Positions 18,895-29,403 are shown, counted from the first letter of the stretch. The stretch is 41,671 nt of DNA from Priapulus caudatus (GCF_000485595.1 NW_014577236.1:365547-407217), one strand, 5' to 3'. The notes: a model not told the origin generated them from the sequence alone. Made by a program: numbers and translations.

Positions 18895-19689
18895 GCACGC
18901 GCACGTGTACGTACGCACGCACGCACGCACGTGTCGTGACAACACACGCTTACATGCACCAACGCATGCACGCCTTCGCTGCGCGACGCACGCAACGCAC
19001 GCACGTCGTACGTCGCACATTGATGCACGACGCACGACACGTGCTACCTACACCACACCACGAGAGTACGCACGCCAACACATGCCAACACGTGTACCTG
19101 CACACGCACGCACGGGCACGCCACGCAAACGTGTACTTCAACGCGCGCACGCACGCACGTGTACGTGTAACACACGGACGCACGCACGGATGCACGCACG
19201 TGTAAGTTACACAGCACGCACGCACGGCACATTACGTACGCCCGCTCGCACGCACGCACGTGTACGTGCACACGCGCACACACTTCATGCACGCACGTGT
19301 AGCCGTGCGCCACGGCACGGTATACAGCACTGCACACAGGCGGCGACGCACAAACCGCACGCACAGCACTGCACGTGTACGTGCACACCACGGACGCACG
19401 CAGCGCATGCACGCACGTGTGTAAGTTCCACACGCACGCACGCACGCAATGTACGTACGCACGCTCGCACGCACGCACGGTGTACGCTGCACACGCACGC
19501 ACACACTCATGGCAGCCGTGTACGTGCGCACGAACGTATCACATGCCACTCGCACACGCCGCGCTGGGCACACGCACCAGCAGCACACACGGACGCAGCA
19601 CGCACGGTGTACGTGCACACACCACGATCGGCACGCACGCACGGTGTACGTGCACACGCACGCACAGCACTCATCATCGCGCACACATC
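18895..19689 (+). repeat. ACGC/GTGTACGTG minisatellite, copy 2
   Basis: Same repeat type as 12391-12900 but longer and noisier. CACGTGTACGTGCACAC blocks stand between ACGCACGC runs, with many isolated single-base insertions. His-Thr-Arg-rich and Cys-Val-rich frames are artefacts. Confidence 0.85.
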
Positions 19690-20006
19690 ATGGGATTTGG
19701 GAGCCTATACCAGGCCACTGTATAGTTTCGCCGTTTTCGACCAGCCCATAGATATCGGATTGCGGAGCAGTTCTTTCAGGTGATTCTCATGCAATAGGAT
19801 GTTTCATGGTGCTAGCGAATTCGACCCCTGTAAACATACACTATAGCTAGCATGCGTCAGCATTACTTCAACTTGAAGACGTAACGGCTTCGTAGCCAGC
19901 GTGGCTAGCAGCCAGATTGAAAAAGGAAAGCCATTGCCTGCACCACTTGACCATAGTTTAATGGACGGACACTGCAGGTCACAGTGGGGGTCACACTGAT
20001 TGTGAC

Positions 20007-20034
20007 CACGTGGTTTCCCATGGCTGTATATAAG
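20007..20034 (+). promoter_or_regulatory. TATA/E-box promoter-like block, copy 2
   Basis: CACGTG at 20007-20012 and TATATAAG at 20027-20034 are preserved with the same spacing as in copy 1. The more distal CACGTG of copy 1 is broken here. Confidence 0.45.
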
Positions 20035-21710
20035 CTGCGGCGTCCAGCTTCAAAGCAACACATGGCCGCTTGGCTTGTCAGGGAAGCTCGCACCCTCCCA
20101 CTGCTCTCTAGCTGCTGTACCATGACCATGACCATGTAGGGTGTAGCGGAGCTCGGTCAGAAGTCTACGCAAGGATACACAGCGCAGGACGATGATCACG
20201 CCGCTTGCTGCCCCCTCCTGACGCAAGGATACACAGCGCGGAGCGCCGCTCGGCTGAAGTCAGGAGCTCGCACACTCTCACTGCTCGCGCACGCAGCGCG
20301 TGTAAGTTCACACGCACGCATGTTCACGCACGTGTACGTGCAACCCGCCGCAGCACGTACGGTAGTGCAACTACTAAACAGTGCTTTCTATCAGACCTGT
20401 GGTCATTCATCTGTAAATGTCAAGCAGCACGCTGACGTCAAATACACGTGACCTGATCTATGACGTCACGTGAAACATCGCTATTAGGCCTGCGCGATGT
20501 CGTGTGCATATGTTTGCTAGTGAATTAGACCCGCTAAAATCCGAGACTGTTCCTGGCAGCAATTGATCCGTGCGCGGGCCTTCGATTTGGCGCACGGATA
20601 ATAGCTGCCAGCGCGTGATACTTTCGTAGGACGTTCCCGCGGTGCGGTGCGCCTTGCGCGGAACTGCGCGCCAAGTATTCGCGCTTAGCGGCGCAGGATC
20701 AACACTTCTCAGGCGACGCTTCTCTGGTATCGTCTCTCATCTGGTTTAGAATAATTTCCCTGCATTTCGTAATATGCAGCGGATCCAATTCTATTCGTCT
20801 AATATTACAGTATTAACGCGTCGCCGACTTCGTCTTCCTCTTTCGCGTTCGTCTCGCTTCGCGCTTGAGACCTAGGCAGCCTCCACGGGTGTCTCCCTCG
20901 TAGTCGCTCCGGTGCTCTACCTAACTGAAATCCCGCTCTCTCCTTCTCTCGTTTTATTCTCCTCTCCCGTTTTTCCTCGTTTACCTACCCTGAAAACCCG
21001 GCATTCTACTCCCTCCGTTATCTCTCTCCTTGAGACCTAAACGGCTTTCTCCGTCCTTCTCTCTTGCCTCTGCTGCTGCTTCTTCTCCTTCTTCTTCTTC
21101 TTCTTCTTCCTAAACCTAACCTGAAAAATAACGCTCTCTTCCTCTTTCTCTTCTTTCTCCGCTACCTAGCCTGAAAAATAACGCTCTTGCTCTGCGATTC
21201 GGGGCGCTTATATACCTAGCTGGCACCCGCCCCCTACGTTGCACGCGTTGTCTAAAACACACGCCGATTTCGTTGCTGGTGCAATCGCCTTCACCTGATA
21301 ACGCAACCCGTGTCTGGTACGATGATTGCATCATCTTATGCAACTCGTTTCTAAGCAAGATATTCTCTCCTCGACACACTTAGACTATTCATTCTATCAA
21401 ATCTCCTCATATATTATGTTGACGCATAGTACATACGCGTTGATTATTATATTCTATTTATCGCGTTATCCGCTTTTCGCGCGTAACACTCTTGTTTTCC
21501 CGGACCATAGCAGTAGAAGTGATGGCATGATCGCAAGATGGCTGCGCTCATGGACGTGCGCGCTTTCTATGTACTGGCTATATCTTATCCTCTCTTTAGT
21601 CATATAATGTTATTCCATCTATACTGTGAGTTCAATCTATCCTCTGATCTAGTCTACTGCTCCTGTGAGTTACACACCCCAGAATATCTCCACATAATTG
21701 GTCCCTTCGC

Positions 21711-21848
21711 AGTTAAGAAAGTGCTGCTGCGTCTACCATCTCTGCTGGCTGCCAGAGAGTTTTCTCTATACTCTCAGCTTCGTTCAATGACCAGCAATGA
21801 AATCCACTGGCAGATTACTTACAAGCAATTGTAATGCAGGCAATACAA
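21711..21848 (+). pseudogene. hAT transposase C-terminal segment (copy 2)
   Basis: Nucleotide copy of the hATC segment at 14911-15047, with small indels that break the S-A-x-x-E-R motif region. The end of the transposase frame resumes after 22340 (ACAACAAGCGCTAAG) beyond a nested insertion. Non-coding DNA with an AATAAA at about 22490 then follows, as for a 3' untranslated region. Confidence 0.65.
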
Positions 21849-22196
21849 CAGGGGCGGATCCAGGTTTTTTGAAAAAAGGGGTGTCCAGGAGAAATAAAGG
21901 GCACTTTTTCCTGCTACTTTTTCTGGTGTTTTAAAAAGCTGCGCGAAGGCCACTTGGGGGGGTTTGGGGGACCTCCCCCAAGATTTTTTTTTTAATTGGT
22001 GTATTCTGAGAGCATCTGAGCATAATTTTTGATGTCTAGATGCAAAATATTTATCAGATCCGGTCCCCCGGGCGCCTGCGACCCCTCTTTGCCAATTTCT
22101 AGTTTTTTTATAACGAATTACATATATATAAGTAAATCTTTATCAGAAAAACTAGCGCTAAACAAGATTTTTTTTTATGGAGACAATATAAGAAAA

Positions 22197-22227
<31 letters not shown>

Positions 22228-22339
22228 TGTGCGCGCGCGTGCGTGCGTGCGTGCGTGCGTGTGTGTATGATTTTTTCCTTTTTTTGTGGTAAAAAAAGGG
22301 GGTCCGGACCCCCTCGACCCCCCTCTGGAACCGCCCCTG
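21849..22339. mobile_element. 491-bp non-autonomous DNA transposon nested in hAT relic
   Basis: Begins CAGGGGCGGATCCAGG and ends CCTCTGGAACCGCCCCTG, which are imperfect inverted ends with CAGGGGCGG/CCGCCCCTG exact. TACAA stands on both sides (21844-21848 and 22340-22344), so a 5-bp target duplication is visible; an older 8-bp hAT-type duplication with changes cannot be excluded. The interior is non-coding and includes a GT/GC microsatellite at about 22197-22266 and GGGGTCC...GGACCCC words near the right end. CAGGGGCGG ends are familiar from hAT-like elements of animals (memory only). Confidence 0.75.
22197..22266 (+). repeat. (GT)n(GC)n(GTGC)n microsatellite
   Basis: Compound dinucleotide and tetranucleotide run inside the nested transposon. 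Confidence 0.9.
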
Positions 22340-22660
22340 TACAACAAGCGCTAAGAGGATATTAGGAGAACGAAATCAAATGCAAATAAGCATGGTGCAT
22401 TTTGAGGACACTGACTGAGTCAACAATATAGTTCTGTGTTGTATTTAGAGCAGTCCGGACCAGTTTAGGAGAAACTTGTTTTCGTTAACAATAAAGCATT
22501 TGATTTAGCCTTTTCTTGTGTTTCTTGTAAATGGCATAGTCTTTAAAAAACTAGCATAATTTTTAAAACGAGCATAATTTTAGCATAATTTTGACACAAA
22601 ACGAGCACTGTTAGCCTAGCATGTGCTACTTTTACTAGCACAATCGATAAGAGCCTAGTG
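22340..22660. other. hAT 3' flank with AGCATAATTTT repeats
   Basis: AT-rich non-coding DNA following the hAT relic. AATAAA lies at about 22490, and several AGCATAATTTT/ACGAGCA words near 22550-22610 resemble subterminal repeats of a transposon. The terminal inverted repeat of the hAT element was not located. Confidence 0.4.
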
Positions 22661-22661
22661 G

Positions 22662-23275
22662 TGGCGCTGCTCTGCCGAAGATCCCTGGCTATACCAATGT
22701 ACAGGGATAGGGCGCGGACACGTCGGCGACCTGTCGCCCAAAGGAAATTACTTAGGGCCGACGTTTAACATTTAATATATAGTGTGGCATGCCTAGAGAA
22801 GATGCACACCGAAAAATGCACGCTCACTACTTCAATTTATTGGCGCTGCTCTGCCGAAGGTCCCTGGCTGTACCAATGCACAGGAATAGGACGCGGACAC
22901 TTCGGCGACCTGTCGCCAAAAGAAAATAACTTAGGGCCGACGTTTAACATTTAATATATAGTGTGGCATGCCTAGAGAAGGTGCGCATCGAAAAATGCAC
23001 CCTCGCTACTTCAATGTGGTGGCGCTGCTCTACCGAAGGTATCTGGCCATACCAATGTACAGGTATAGGGCGTGGACACGTCGGCGACCTGTCGCCCAAA
23101 GGAAATGACTTAGGGCCGACGTTTAGCATTTATGCCAGAGTGTGGCATGCATAGAGAAAGTGCGCATCGAAAAATGCACCCTCGCTACTTCAATGTGGTG
23201 GTGCTGCTCTGGCGAAGGTCCCTGGCCAAACCAATATACAGGGATAGGGCGTCGACACGTCGGCGACCTGTCCCG
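22662..23275. repeat. 179-bp satellite, about 3.4 tandem copies
   Basis: The phrase GGCGCTGCTC (GGTGCTGCTC in the last copy) occurs at 22663, 22842, 23021 and 23200, exactly 179 bp apart each time. Monomers share CGTCGGCGACCTGTCGCC, TTAGGGCCGACGTTTA and GAAAAATGCACCCTCGCTAC blocks and differ by substitutions rather than indels. The last copy stops after GACCTGTC at about 23271. Short ORFs inside recur by monomer and are shadows. Confidence 0.92.
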
Positions 23276-23395
23276 CAGCATGGCCTTTAGCTGCCTGAGA
23301 AGCTCGTGGTTCTCACACATCGCTGTCTCCGCAAATTGCTGCGGAACGGGTGAGAGCTCGTTGACGGCCTTCTGCATCGAGGTGGTGCGCGACAT
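23272..23395 (-). pseudogene. Unrecognised coding-like fragment fused to the satellite
   Basis: A minus-strand frame from ATG at 23395 (MSRTTSMQKAVNELSPVPQQ) continues through a helical stretch (ENHELLRQLKAML) and then runs into the satellite. Composition is protein-like up to the satellite edge. An in-frame TAG lies shortly upstream of the ATG. It may be a small exon or a transposon protein end; no family is recognised. Confidence 0.3.
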
Positions 23396-24885
23396 CGCTA
23401 CGTCGAGGGTGCGCTAATTAAGACGCATCGGGTATCGTTGACGGCACCGCCAAAGCTCCTGGCTGCTTCTGCGAGTCTGGTGTTTGGAACAGCCGTCCCC
23501 TTCTGTGTAGAGCTTTGTCGGCGAACTGCTCTATCCGCAGACTTTGCACACCAGCATCCCTATGTACAAAATTGAACTATATATTTAATACTAGACCACG
23601 CATATACTTATAATCTATAGTCAGTGAGGATAATTCCATTGTAATCAGTCATACGCCGGTAATCGTTTTATTATGTTATCAGAAGTGAATAGTAATATAT
23701 TTAATATTATTCACTCCTGATGTAATCTATAAGCTTGGCAGATACATTTATAAACGAATGGTAGCTTGTTGACAATTTATGCGCCATCCAGCGGATCACT
23801 ATATCTCCCCTGAGACATGCTATATACAGCTGTGTCGTTACGTTTCGAATCTCTGGAAATACGCGAAATCAATATTAAAGGAAATAAAAATTTTATTTAT
23901 ATCTTAAACCCATTTGCTTCATTGATGAACAGATGGAAAAGCGTCTCATAGTAATGTTTTTACATGTGCCCTCGATGTAAAGGTCCAGATTTTTAAAGTT
24001 AAATTGGAAAATTTAATGTACATTTACGCGCATGCTCGAGCAATTAAAACCACGTGTGTTTGTACGACATGTGGGTATCATCTTGTCGCGCCGCCCGCGA
24101 TTCGTTTATATTTTCGCACCAAGAGGGCACAGGCAAAAATGTCTCAGTCTTGTAGGCAGGCAAAAACGCCTGTCCGCTTTCGCTCTGCGCTGCACCTATG
24201 TTTGTGTATATGCGTGCGTGCGTGCGTGCGTGCGCATGTCCGTGCACGTGCGCAAGGTTCTTATCCTGTCATTCCTCCTGATTTTCTTCTCAATCTTTTA
24301 TTCTTTCTTATCTATAGGATCTATCTGATCTTATCTGATCCGATCCTATCTGTTCTTTCCTATCCTACAATTTATCCAATGGTTTCTTTCCAGTCTCGAG
24401 TTTCCTAGCCGTATCCTTCATTCGGTCTCGTCAATATATAACCGTGCCTGCTGTATATATATCTCGGCATATGGGATAAAACTCATCGCTACCAATAATA
24501 ATTATGGAAACAGTAAATCATAAGTGTGCACGTACACGATTCAGGAACTACAAAATTGAAATAGTGTTCGAGTGAAGTACAAATTCAGGATTTACGTAAA
24601 GCGAGGAACCCGATATCACATTCATGATTACATCGTTTAGCCTGCCAGCATATTGTTATGTATGTCAACTTAATAATAAGTAAAAACAGTGAGCAATCGC
24701 TGTATTGGCGTTCTTCTCATGGATCTTAAATGTACGCCGAATAATCAATAATAAATGTCACTTTCTAGGTTCAAATATGTCGACGTTCTTTATTTATTGT
24801 AATACGCCAATACGTAGGATAAACTGCAATGCACACAAAATACAACTTTTAGTACTAGGGTCAACGTTATATTTTCTGTGCATTG
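23396..24885. other. Unassigned AT-rich DNA
   Basis: No gene recognised. Contains GTGCGTGC runs near 24210-24235 and TATCTGATC words at 24312-24350. ATATTTAATATTATTCACT-type short inverted words lie near 23585 and 23695. Confidence 0.35.
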
Positions 24886-25471
24886 TGTAATGAAGATGTT
24901 TCTCTCTTCATATACGTGTACCCTTGTGTGAGGCTCGTGTCGACCTATAGTGTATACCGTAAACCTAGGTTCTAACTTGGTGCGGGTAATTATGTTAAGT
25001 AATGTACCCTGAGGTAATCACAAAGTATAGACAGCCACGAAATGTACGTACAACAATATATCTATTTCATTATCACCACAACTACAGTCAATAATGCAGG
25101 GTTCGTTGAGTTAGTAAACACAGCGCAATTAGATAGCTAGTTAGTCACACCAATACAGTCCGTAACTTGCGCTACGTCTCTCAATATGTTTAACGTAAGG
25201 TACATAGAATGCTCTACGTGTTTATCATATAATTACCAACAGAGTTTATGTATACGATAACAAAGGAGTTTATCACAAAAACGTACTATGACTCAAATAA
25301 GTTTAAAGAAATATAGCAATACGATAAGACACGAATACGATAAGACACGAATAAGATAAGACAAGCCTATTGATACTTACAGACCAAGACCCTAGGTGGA
25401 ACTGCCTTTCTGTCCAAAAGCCTATCTTTTTATCCTAATTTTAACGGTAATTAGCCTGCTATGTGACGTGG
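24886..25471 (-). repeat. LTR (3' LTR of minus-strand element)
   Basis: 586 bp matching 26624-27193 plus 27515-27539 at high identity, beginning TGTAATGAAG in plus orientation. The two copies share GTGTGAGGCTCGTGTCGAC, AATACAGTCCGTAACTTGCG and an ACGATAAGACACGAAT minisatellite. The shared part includes the stop codon of the gag frame. The terminal TG/CA is clear only at the left (plus-coordinate) end. Confidence 0.85.
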
Positions 25472-26014
25472 ACGTGCCGATTCGTATTTCGCAAGTTGTA
25501 CTGCTTTTTGAAATGTAGCGGGTTTTTTTCGCACTAAAAATTTCTTTAAAGCGTCAGAGGTTACACCATCTGTAAAAGAGTCAACTAACCTTAGCTGTAG
25601 ACTTACATCATTATCATTCAGATGCCCAAAAGCAATTTTACCTAGTTCTAATCTCTTAGCAAATGATGAAAGCGATTCCGAATGCCTTTGTTTCGCTTTC
25701 TTAAATTTCTGAAGAGCGAGTCGCGCCTCGCAAGCGTCCGTATAACGTTGTTTTAATATTTCAAAAAAATGTTTCCATTTAATTGTGGGTGAAAGGCTTA
25801 AAATTTCTGCCGCATAATTAGACGGCTCTCCACTAAGCAAGCGGAGTGTGAGTCGCACGCGTCCTTTATCGTCCGTCTCATCCAATATTATAAATAAATG
25901 GGAGATATTTTGGGCCCACTGAGTAAAGGTTACAGGCGTTTCATCTGTTCCATTGAATTCTCTATACCCTGATACGAGCAATAAACTTTGCATCTCTTTA
26001 ACTAACTCTTGCAT
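25451..26014 (-). CDS. Gag-like protein of a short LTR retrotransposon
   Basis: An intact frame of 187 codons from ATG at 26014. It is open further upstream to about 26213 without another ATG; that extension is Pro/Thr/Glu-rich and may be real N-terminus if translation starts by another route. It has the helical fold pattern of retrotransposon gag capsids: YREFNGTDE, FTQWAQNISHLF, LRLLSGEPSNYAAEIL, WKHFFEILKQRY, a KFKKAKQRHSESLSSFAKRL block (like the L..L.Q...E....Y...F pattern), then LVDSFTDGVTSDALKKFL. No zinc knuckle, protease or pol follows; the frame stops inside the adjoining LTR. It is therefore a gag-only or internally deleted element. On its own it could at most form particles; mobility would need pol from elsewhere. 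Confidence 0.7.
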   Translation of the reverse strand: MQELVKEMQSLLLVSGYREFNGTDETPVTFTQWAQNISHLFIILDETDDKGRVRLTLRLLSGEPSNYAAEILSLSPTIKWKHFFEILKQRYTDACEARLALQKFKKAKQRHSESLSSFAKRLELGKIAFGHLNDNDVSLQLRLVDSFTDGVTSDALKKFLVRKKPATFQKAVQLAKYESARPRHIAG

Positions 26015-26603
26015 GTGTTGTTTAGGAAAAGAAATTTCGGTTTCCGGGGTGTCAACTTCCTCATCTGATACGTCTAAAGAACGATCTATGATAGTTTCAA
26101 AGAGCAGAGGGTGGGTGGGGGTACCGGGGGGGGAATATTTGTTATGATTAATGTTACAGTTATTCGTACAGAGTTTTAGGGTATTGTACGTGTAGTCAAT
26201 GTTTTCTATAATCTATGCGTACTCCAACAATCTGATATATTCAATCATAAACTAGCACTTACAGTTTCATCGTGACAGTCCTACGGCAGCAGCACGTATT
26301 CAGCTGACTTCGTATTTGCGCTCACAAATGCCGACGTATGCGTACACAGTCGAGAATATGTATGAAAACCAAGACTGATGTTAGAACCAAATACATATGT
26401 TATCAACAACAACACTTAATTCAAAGAAAAACGTATATTAGAACGGTATTTTACGTACTGTACTTTACGTAGTACGTATGTTAAAGGTACATATATAAGA
26501 AATATTCTTGTAATCTATATTAGACACTTCTATTTAGACACATACATTAAACACATATATTATGAGCATACCGTTTCTGTCTACTAAGTGCTATCCTTAC
26601 CAA
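26015..26603 (-). other. Leader of the short LTR element
   Basis: Non-coding apart from the upstream extension of the gag frame. AT-rich, with repeated GTACGTA words. G-rich stretch at about 26108-26140. Confidence 0.5.
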
Positions 26604-26621
26604 GCTTTTATCACGGCGCCA
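26604..26621 (-). promoter_or_regulatory. Primer-binding site of the short LTR element
   Basis: On the minus strand the LTR ends CATTACA at 26624, followed two bases later by TGGCGCCGTGATAAAAGC. TGG plus a GC-rich stretch right after a CA terminus is the standard primer-binding-site layout. It fixes the element's orientation as minus and 26624-27539 as the 5' LTR. Confidence 0.75.
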
Positions 26622-26623
26622 GT

Positions 26624-27539
26624 TGTAATGAAGATGTTTCTCTCTTCATATACGTGTACCCTTGTGTGAGGCTCGTGTCGACGTCATTAGTGTATACAGT
26701 AACCTGGTTTAACTTGGGTGCGGTAATTAGTGTAAGTAATGTACCCTGAGGTAATTACAAAGTAGACAGACACGAAATGTACGTACAACAATATATCTAT
26801 TTCTTTATCATCACAACTACAGTCAATAATGCAGGTTCGTTGAGTTAGTAAGCCAGCGCAATTAGATAGCTAGTTAGTCACACCAATACAGTCCGTAACT
26901 TGCGCTACGTCTCTCAATATGTTTAACGTAAGGTACATAGAATGCACTACGTGTTTATCATAATTATAATTACCAACAGAGTTTATGTATACGATAACAA
27001 AGGAGTTTATCACAAAAACGTACTATATGACTCAAAAGAGTTTAAAGAAATATAGCAATACGATAAGACACGAATACGATAAGACACGAATACGATAAGA
27101 CAAGCCTATTGATACTTACAGACCAAGACCCTGGGTGGAACTGCCTTTCTGTCCAAAAGCCTCTCTTTTTATCCTAATTTTAACGGTAACTAGAGCACTC
27201 GGAGAGCACAGACCTCCGCCAAGGCAGCTGAATTCTCTCAATGTGAAATTTTTAATTAATAATTAATTAATAAGTGAAAAATTAATTAATTAATTAATTA
27301 AATAATTAATTGGATCCGGATTAGTGCGAGCGTGCATGTGGGGGAAGACTGTGGTTGCCCCTTAGCTGTGGTGGTCGTGTTTGTAAGTCTACAGCCAGCG
27401 CACGCTAGCGGAGTGAATTGAAACGTGCATGGTACACACAAACCCACAAACACACAAACCAACACTCAAAGACACGCCGGTGAAAACATAACCTCCGCCA
27501 AGCCCCTGGCGGAGGTAATTAGCCTGCTATGTGATGTGG
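26624..27539 (-). repeat. LTR (5' LTR), split by an insertion
   Basis: 26624-27193 and 27515-27539 together match the 24886-25471 LTR. The intervening 321 bp is a separate insertion. Small indels separate the two LTRs, so insertion is not very recent or the consensus is noisy. Clear target duplications outside the LTR pair were not found. Confidence 0.8.
27194..27514. mobile_element. 321-bp insertion with CCTCCGCCAAG ends
   Basis: Flanked by GTAACTAG (27186-27193) and GTAATTAG (27515-27522), an 8-bp target duplication with one change; the uninterrupted LTR has GTAATTAG once. The left end holds AGACCTCCGCCAAGG. The right end holds a hairpin, ACCTCCGCC...GGCGGAGGT. The middle is a (TTAATTAA)-type AT tract followed by GGATCCGGATTAG. 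Similar CCTCCGCCAAG/GGATCCGGAT repeats are common in marine invertebrate genomes (memory only). Non-coding. Confidence 0.75.
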
Positions 27540-27820
27540 TAATACTTAAGCTCCGCCTATTGACCGTACTGGTCACGCTTACCGTTCCACGTGCCTGCGC
27601 GTAGCAGCACTGCTGAGCCTAATTGTTTTACGAGTCTAACCCACATACATGCCTAGTTGTTGCTTTCGCTTTCTACATTGTTAATCACTTCTTAATCACC
27701 TTATTAATCACCTTTTTTGTAACGCGTGGTTTTACCTACTGTTTATTAATTTCGATCGACTTTTCCTTCATTACAATTGCCCGTTACCTTACCCTTATAT
27801 ACTACTATACTATTACTATA
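27540..27820. other. Unassigned spacer
   Basis: No recognisable gene. It grades into TATACTATTAC words that mark the outer edge of the giant palindrome. Confidence 0.4.
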
Positions 27821-27840
27821 TATACTATTACTGGTTCTAG

Positions 27841-28540
27841 GACAAATACCCCCGGACAATCACCCCCCGGACAATTACTCCCGGACAATTACCTCCCGGA
27901 CAATTACCCCCATGCCATTTACCCCCATGCCATTTACCCCCATGCCATTTACTTCCGGACAATTACCCCCCGCGACATTTACCTCGCGGACAATTACCCG
28001 GACAATTACCCCGGACATTTACCCCGGATAATTACAGCGGACATTACCCCGGACATTATTCCCGGACATTTCCTCCCGCGACAATTACCCCCGGACATTT
28101 ACCCCCCGGACAATTACGCCCCGCGGCATTTACCCCCGGACATTTACCCCCGGACAATCACCCCCCGGACAATCACCCCCGACATTTACCCCCTGGACAA
28201 TTACCCCCGGACATTTACCCCCCGGACAATTACCCCCTGGACATTTACCCCCTATGCCATTCACCCTCCTGGACAATCACCCCGAACAATTACCCCCGGA
28301 CATTTACTCGCGGACAATTACCCCGGACAATTACCCCCGGACATTTACCCCTGGACAATTACCCCCGAACATTTACCCCCGGACATATACCCCCCGGACA
28401 TTTACCCCTCAGACAATTACCCCCGGACATTTACCCCGGACAATTACCCCCGGACATTTACCCCGGACAATTACTCCCCGGACATTATCCCCCGCGACAA
28501 TTACCCCTCGGACATTTACCCCAGGACAATTACCCCCAAC
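27841..28540 (+). repeat. GACAATTACCCCCG / GACATTTACCCCCG minisatellite, left arm
   Basis: About 50 units of two interleaved types, CCCCCGGACAATTA (14 bp) and CCCCGGACATTTA (13 bp), plus a few CCCCCATGCCATTTA units near 27906-27950. The Pro/Asp/Asn/Tyr/Thr frame of 316 codons is only its translation. It forms the left arm of the palindrome centred near 29400. Confidence 0.92.
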
Positions 28541-28600
28541 TTTACTCACTTGGTGTTTATTATTCATTGTTGAACAGTGATACAGGCAGGAGTCGAGGAG

Positions 28601-29395
28601 GAGGGAAGAAGGTGGTGGAAGAGGAGGGGAGAAGGTGGGGAGGTGGTGGAGGAGGAGGAGGAGAGGAGAGAGAGAGGTGGAGGAGGAGGGAGAAGGAGAG
28701 GAGGTGGAGGAGGAGGAGGGGAGAACGTGGGGAGAACTGGTGGGGATGGGAGGGGAGAAGGTGGAGGAGGAGGAGGAGGAGGGAGGAGAGGTGGAGGAGG
28801 AGGAGGAGGAGGAGGAGGAGAGGAGGAGAGGAAGGTGGTGGAGGAGGAGGAGGAGGAGGAGGAGGAGGAGGAGAGGATGGGGAGGAGGAGGATGGAGAGA
28901 ACGTGGGGAGAAGGTGGTGGAGGAGAAGGGGAAAAGGTGGAGGAGGAGGGGGAGAAGTGGAGGAGGAGGGGGAGAAGGTGGAGGAGGAGAGGAGAGGAGG
29001 AGTTAGAGACGAAGGAGAGGTAGAGGAGGAGAAGAAGGTGGTGGAAGGGGAGGAGAAGAAGATGAGGAGGAGAGGAGGTGGAAGAGGAGGAAGAGGAGGA
29101 GGAGGAGAAGAGGAAGTGGAGGAGGTAGAGAAGGGAGGAGGTAGCGGAGGGCCAGGTGTGGAGGAGGGGAGAAGGTGGTGGTGGAGAAGGAAGAGGAGGA
29201 GATGAGGTGGGGGAGGAGGATAGGAGGGAGTGGAGGAGGAGGGAGGGATGGAGGAGGGGGAGGGAGAACGTGGGGAGAAGGTGACGGAGAAGACGGGGAA
29301 AGAGAGAGGTGGAAGAGGAGAGAGAGAGGAGATGAGAGTGAGGAGGCGGGAGAGGAGAGGAGCAGGAGAGGGGTGGGGGGAAGAGGAGTAGGGGA
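28601..29395 (+). repeat. Polypurine (GGA/GAG)n tract
   Basis: Almost only G and A for 800 bp (GGAGGAGGA, GAGAAGGTGG). Glu/Arg/Gly frames are artefacts. Such mirror-rich tracts can form triplex or H-DNA in principle. Confidence 0.92.
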
Positions 29396-29403
29396 TGGCG
29401 CCT

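Larger units (their letters stand above)
19690..21848 (+). repeat. Direct duplicated unit, copy 2
   Basis: Matches 12901-15047 in the same orientation. Relative to copy 1 it has dozens of one-base indels. About 20434-20560 is unrelated to the matching segment in copy 1 (13640-13760). That replaced segment holds TGACGTCA (CRE-like) and CACGTG words, plus a short inverted and a short direct echo of the unit's own 12985-13025 region (the TAGCGATGTTTCA and GACCCGCT words). Confidence 0.85.

Noticed and set aside
12391-21905. Reading the two 2.2-kb units as LTRs of one giant retroelement
   Set aside because: The units contain a hAT transposase end and a nested DNA transposon and lack TG...CA ends with a primer site, so they are not LTRs.
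22662-23275. CRISPR-like repeat array
   Set aside because: Continuous 179-bp tandem monomers with no short repeat/spacer alternation and a eukaryotic context.
27623-28573. 316-codon Pro/Asn/Tyr/Thr-repeat protein
   Set aside because: The repeat is the minisatellite read in frame; the inverted arm gives an equivalent minus-strand frame, so composition explains both.
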